This document shows, piece after piece, positions 61,413-64,000 of a stretch of 64,000 nt of DNA (its first letter is position 1; every line of letters begins with the position of its first letter). This DNA is from Paenalicyclobacillus mengziensis (GTDB taxonomy: Bacteria; Bacillota; Bacilli; Alicyclobacillales; Alicyclobacillaceae). The notes under the pieces are model-generated. The model did no database searches and was not told the DNA's origin. It was given only the letters and a program-made list of their open reading frames with translations. A program made the position numbers and the translations under genes. The stretch covers positions 4,626,001-4,690,000 of the forward strand of contig NZ_CP071182.1 of NCBI RefSeq assembly GCF_017298635.1, read 5' to 3'.

Positions 61413-62906
61413 TTGGAATCATCTGTTCACCTACATTCGCAGCTTCTCGAACTCATCCCTGATTCAAAACGGGTTACCCGCGGTCCCTCCATCGTCGCTG
61501 CCCACAGCCAGGATTACAGCCATCACCCGCCGCACCAACCCGATGTCGTTGTGTTCGCCGAAAGTGCTGAGGAAGTCGCCAAGGTGCTGCATTTTGCGAA
61601 CCACCACCGCATCGCCGTCACTCCCTGTGGCGTCCGCACCAGCCTTGAGGGCCACGCCATCCCCATCCATCGTGGCATCAGTCTCGACGTCACCCCGATG
61701 AACCAAGTCCTCGAAGTCCGCCCGCAGGACTTTCTGGTACGCGTGCAGCCTGGGGTTACGCGAACTCAACTGAATCGTGAGCTTCGCAAGTATGGGCTGC
61801 ACTTTCCGCTCGACCCTGGTGCCGACGCCTCCCTCGGTGGCATGGCCGCCACCAATGCAAGCGGGACCACAGCGGTGCGGCATGGGGTCATGCGTGACCA
61901 AGTCCTTGATTTGGAAGTCGTCCTCGTCGACGGCAGCATCATCCACACAGGCGGCATGTCTGCCAAGTCGTCTGCGGGGTACCACATGACGGGGCTGTTC
62001 ATCGGATCGGAAGGGACACTTGGCGTCATCACCGAGCTCACCTTGCGCGTCTATCCGATTCCAGAGTCGACGGTTGCGGCGCGGGCTGTCTTCTCCGATC
62101 TCGCTGCCGCCAGCGAATCTTCCTACGGCATCATGCAGTCCGGCATCCCCATCGGACGGATTGAGCTGGTCGATGAACACACCATTTTCGCGGTGAATCA
62201 GGCAAAGGGTACCACGTACATGGAGAAGCCGACGCTGTTTTTGGAGTTTGAAGGCAGCAGGGCGGCGGTTCAGGAAGACGTTCGGATTGTTGAGGAGATC
62301 TGCCGCGAGGCGGGTAGTGACCCTGGCACCCCTGGCACCCCTGGCACCCCTGGCACCCCTGGCACCCCTGGTAACGCGGCCGCCAGCCTCAGTAACGTCG
62401 ATAACACAGGCGGGGGCTTAATCGATTTCGTCTTCGAAACTGAAACCGAGAAACGCAACCTTCTTTGGGAGGTCCGGCACGATGCCGCTTTAGCCGTGAT
62501 TCAAACGGCGCCTCAAAAGCGGATGAAGGTGACTGATGTGTGCGTGCCCCTGTCAGACCTTCCTGAGGCGATTCGCATGGCCCGGGAGACCATTGATGCC
62601 TATGATACTTACGGAGCTATTCTGGGACACGTCGGGGATGGGAACTATCATGTCATTTTCATGGTTGATCCGGACAATGCGGAAGAAATGAGAATCGCCG
62701 ACGAGATGAATGACAAGATCGTCCAGTACGCGCTCTCCCGCGGAGGTACCTGTACCGGGGAGCACGGCGTTGGCATCGGCAAGATGAGGTACCTCGCACA
62801 GGAGCATCCCGACACCTTGCCCTGGATGAAACGGCTCAAGCAAGTTTTCGACCCAAATGGCATTCTGAATCCCGGAAAGTTGTTCGTTGATGAACAGACT
62901 GAATGA
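61413..62906 (+). CDS. FAD-binding GlcD/D-lactate dehydrogenase-type oxidase with PGT repeat insert
   Basis: 497 residues. The PCMH FAD domain has DVVVFAESAEEVAKVLHFAN, PCGVRTSLEGHAIPI and DPGADASLGGMAATNASGTTAVRHGVMRDQVL. The C-terminal domain has GAILGHVGDGNYHVIFM and GGTCTGEHGVGIGKMRY. It oxidises glycolate or D-2-hydroxy acids. A PGTPGTPGTPGTPGTPG insertion from a nine-base tandem repeat lies at about residue 305. TTG 61413 has AAAGGAGG 7 nt upstream. The IS right end is 220 bp upstream. Confidence 0.92.
   Translation: MESSVHLHSQLLELIPDSKRVTRGPSIVAAHSQDYSHHPPHQPDVVVFAESAEEVAKVLHFANHHRIAVTPCGVRTSLEGHAIPIHRGISLDVTPMNQVLEVRPQDFLVRVQPGVTRTQLNRELRKYGLHFPLDPGADASLGGMAATNASGTTAVRHGVMRDQVLDLEVVLVDGSIIHTGGMSAKSSAGYHMTGLFIGSEGTLGVITELTLRVYPIPESTVAARAVFSDLAAASESSYGIMQSGIPIGRIELVDEHTIFAVNQAKGTTYMEKPTLFLEFEGSRAAVQEDVRIVEEICREAGSDPGTPGTPGTPGTPGTPGNAAASLSNVDNTGGGLIDFVFETETEKRNLLWEVRHDAALAVIQTAPQKRMKVTDVCVPLSDLPEAIRMARETIDAYDTYGAILGHVGDGNYHVIFMVDPDNAEEMRIADEMNDKIVQYALSRGGTCTGEHGVGIGKMRYLAQEHPDTLPWMKRLKQVFDPNGILNPGKLFVDEQTE
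62322..62371. repeat. Nine-base tandem repeat CCTGGCACC in oxidase gene
   Basis: Five perfect copies plus a partial one, encoding Pro-Gly-Thr triplets in a surface loop between the FAD and substrate domains. Confidence 0.95.
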
Positions 62907-63016
62907 CGGAGCCATAGTCAAACCCAGCAACATTTCAGCCAGTGAAACGAAACTTGAGAAGTGTTTGATGCCAGTGTTGCCTCAATCTGGCTCATGTTTG
63001 ATTATTAAGTTAGGTT

Positions 63017-63042
63017 GCAGAGGGCCTTAGGCCCTCTGCTTC
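63017..63042 (+). terminator. Oxidase terminator
   Basis: A perfect 10-bp stem GCAGAGGGCC / GGCCCTCTGC with a 3-nt loop; only a weak T run follows. Confidence 0.65.
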
Positions 63043-63048
63043 CACTTT

Positions 63049-63113
63049 AGGTACCTGTTTTAGGTACCTGTTTTAGGTACCTGTTTTAGGTACCTGTTTT
63101 AGGTACTTGTTCG
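63049..63113. repeat. 13-bp tandem repeat AGGTACCTGTTTT, five copies
   Basis: Four perfect copies start at 63049, 63062, 63075 and 63088; the fifth at 63101 is degenerate. Each contains the palindrome AGGTACCT. Confidence 0.95.
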
Positions 63114-63254
63114 GATACATCATCGTTGCATTCTTTCAATCATGGACGGTTCCATGAGTGATATGTAGCATGAGTCATATGTAGCACGATCCAGTAGCAC
63201 GATCGATAAGTCAGGATTGGGTTTGATGAAGACGTTTCAAACAAGGGGTGGCTC

Positions 63255-63519
63255 ATGGTGGATTTCGTCCAAGAGTGCGACAGCTTTGTAGAGTTGCATC
63301 GTAAGCTTCGAAGTGGCCCTCGTCTCAAACGCATTGCCTCTGGCCTTGGACATGGTGAAACGGCGTTCCTAAGAAACGTCTGGTGGCCACTGTTTCATCA
63401 CTTTGATCATCTGCATCCTGAGTACGAAGTTCGCGACTACAGAGGTGGCTTCCGATACATTGACTTTGCCTATATCGAGCCGTCATTCCGAGTTGCTATT
63501 GAAATCGATGGAATAACTA
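63255..63519 (+). pseudogene. 5' part of an endonuclease-like gene (PD-(D/E)XK, DUF559-like) interrupted by IS copy 2
   Basis: MVDFVQECDSFVELHRKLRSGPRLKRIASGLGHGETAFLRNVWWPLFHHF, then YEVRDYRGGFRYIDFAYIEPSFRVAIEIDGI. The D-(x)n-E-x-D order (IDF ... AIEIDG) is the core of small Vsr/DUF559-type nucleases. ATG 63255 has AAGGGGTGG. At 63520 the IS begins in mid-domain, so this fragment ends in IS sequence. The downstream half is outside the window. Confidence 0.75.
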
Positions 63520-64000
63520 ATAGCCTCTCGGCATTGAGATGTTGAAAAATGACATAAGACAGGCCAAATGCCAATTTAACACTGGGAATTGTAGTGTATG
63601 ATCGTGGTTCTTTGAAAAAAGGGTATAGGAAAGAAAGCGACGACGGTCCGATTTTTGCAAATAGTCCTCGCTGGGATGGTAGGATAGGGTTAGTCTCAGG
63701 CTGACAGGAGCGTCGACCTTAGGTCGAGATTTGTCTCTTGGTACCAAGCGTCAATATGTTGACACATGGCAATACCGTAGGTGCGAATGGCCCACATCAT
63801 GGTACTGCGGTGCTTGGCAGCTTCGAGCTGATAATCCTCTTTTTCTCGCTTGTTACACCGTTCGCAGGTGGTTCTGCGTTTATAGACACTGGCCCATTCG
63901 TCGCTGTCACGAGCGACAAATGGGAACAAGCGAGGATTATCCTTGGTGTATGTATATACACATCTTCCATAAGGTGAGTCGGAACAGGGTGTATCACAGG
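63520..64000 (-). mobile_element. Insertion sequence copy 2, inverted, runs off the window
   Basis: Begins with ATAGCCTCTCGGCATT and follows the right end of copy 1 in reverse complement to the window edge. The probable target duplication at this end is ACTA (63516-63519); the other end is not visible. Confidence 0.95.
63696..64000 (-). CDS. Transposase, C-terminal part (gene continues beyond window)
   Basis: Residues from LFPFVARDSDEWASVYKRRTTCERCNK through the stop match the last third of the copy 1 transposase. Stop-to-IS-end distance (176 bp) is equal in both copies, so copy 2 is recent. Confidence 0.93.
   Translation of the reverse strand, partial: CDTPCSDSPYGRCVYTYTKDNPRLFPFVARDSDEWASVYKRRTTCERCNKREKEDYQLEAAKHRSTMMWAIRTYGIAMCQHIDAWYQETNLDLRSTLLSA

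Larger units (their letters stand above)
62907..63254. other. 348-bp intergenic region with terminator and 13-bp tandem repeat
   Basis: It contains the oxidase terminator (63017-63042) and five AGGTACCTGTTTT units (63049-63113). No gene is seen. Confidence 0.6.

Noticed and set aside
61464-62180. Minus-strand ORF of 238 codons in the GlcD-type oxidase gene
   Set aside because: Antisense shadow rich in Asp/Gly/His from codon bias of the real gene.
1-64000. tRNA, rRNA or riboswitch genes
   Set aside because: No TpsiC-type GGTTCGA-n-C arm with matching acceptor, no rRNA blocks and no recognisable riboswitch core were seen by eye; a covariance-model scan would be decisive.

Overview
The window comes from a low-to-mid GC Bacillota genome, most likely an Alicyclobacillaceae-type bacillus. 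This rests on strong AGGAGG ribosome binding sites with many GTG and TTG starts, a cydA-cydB-cydD-cydC operon, a NamZ/AnmK/MurR cell-wall recycling locus, Mqo, VanW and SLH-type surface proteins. The species assignment is inference. I see no rRNA, tRNA or CRISPR array.

Layout. 1-7400: tail of a YcdB/YcdC-SLH surface protein, a small cyclic-phosphate-processing receiver protein, an OmpR-type two-component system, a CoA-transferase/threonine-synthase pair and a membrane GGDEF enzyme. 7800-17900: a double-cupredoxin lipoprotein, the cytochrome bd operon with its CydDC exporter, an unknown lipoprotein and small proteins. 18000-21000: an SDR and an M20 peptidase. 21400-30800: murB facing a peptidoglycan-recycling cluster (namZ, anmK, BadF-type kinase, nagA, nagB) with a divergent RpiR/MurR regulator and an MFS permease nearby. 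30900-36900: aldo/keto reductase, phosphodiester glycosidase, membrane-anchored propeller protein, hydrolase, mqo. 37300-44500: PP2C-like phosphatase plus class V aminotransferase, a repeat protein, a secreted GH13 amylase, pirin. 44900-49900: a DsbA/FrnE-like thioredoxin-fold protein, DMT permease, VanW, remnants, membrane-anchored Mrr nuclease. 49900-59300: acyl-CoA ligase, MFS exporter, three M20 hydrolases, metal-receptor protein. 59298-64000: an intact IS copy, a GlcD-type oxidase and a second, inverted IS copy that breaks an endonuclease-like gene and runs off the window.

Main discoveries. (1) The FrnE/DsbA-like gene near 45 kb has an in-frame TGA exactly at the first catalytic Cys of its CxxC motif. 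It has an intact GTG start and SD upstream and a SECIS-like hairpin 13 nt downstream, so it is probably a selenoprotein (U-P-F-C) that ordinary gene calling would truncate. (2) Two intergenic arrays 13.7 kb apart carry the same 23-nt ATAACGCG/CGCGTTAT palindrome with the same 53-40-40-53 bp spacing. (3) Two intergenic islands 23.5 kb apart share an inverted 49-bp core embedded among ATACCC/GGGTAT palindromes that look like CsoR-family operators. (4) The region is unusually rich in short tandem repeats, several in frame inside enzymes.
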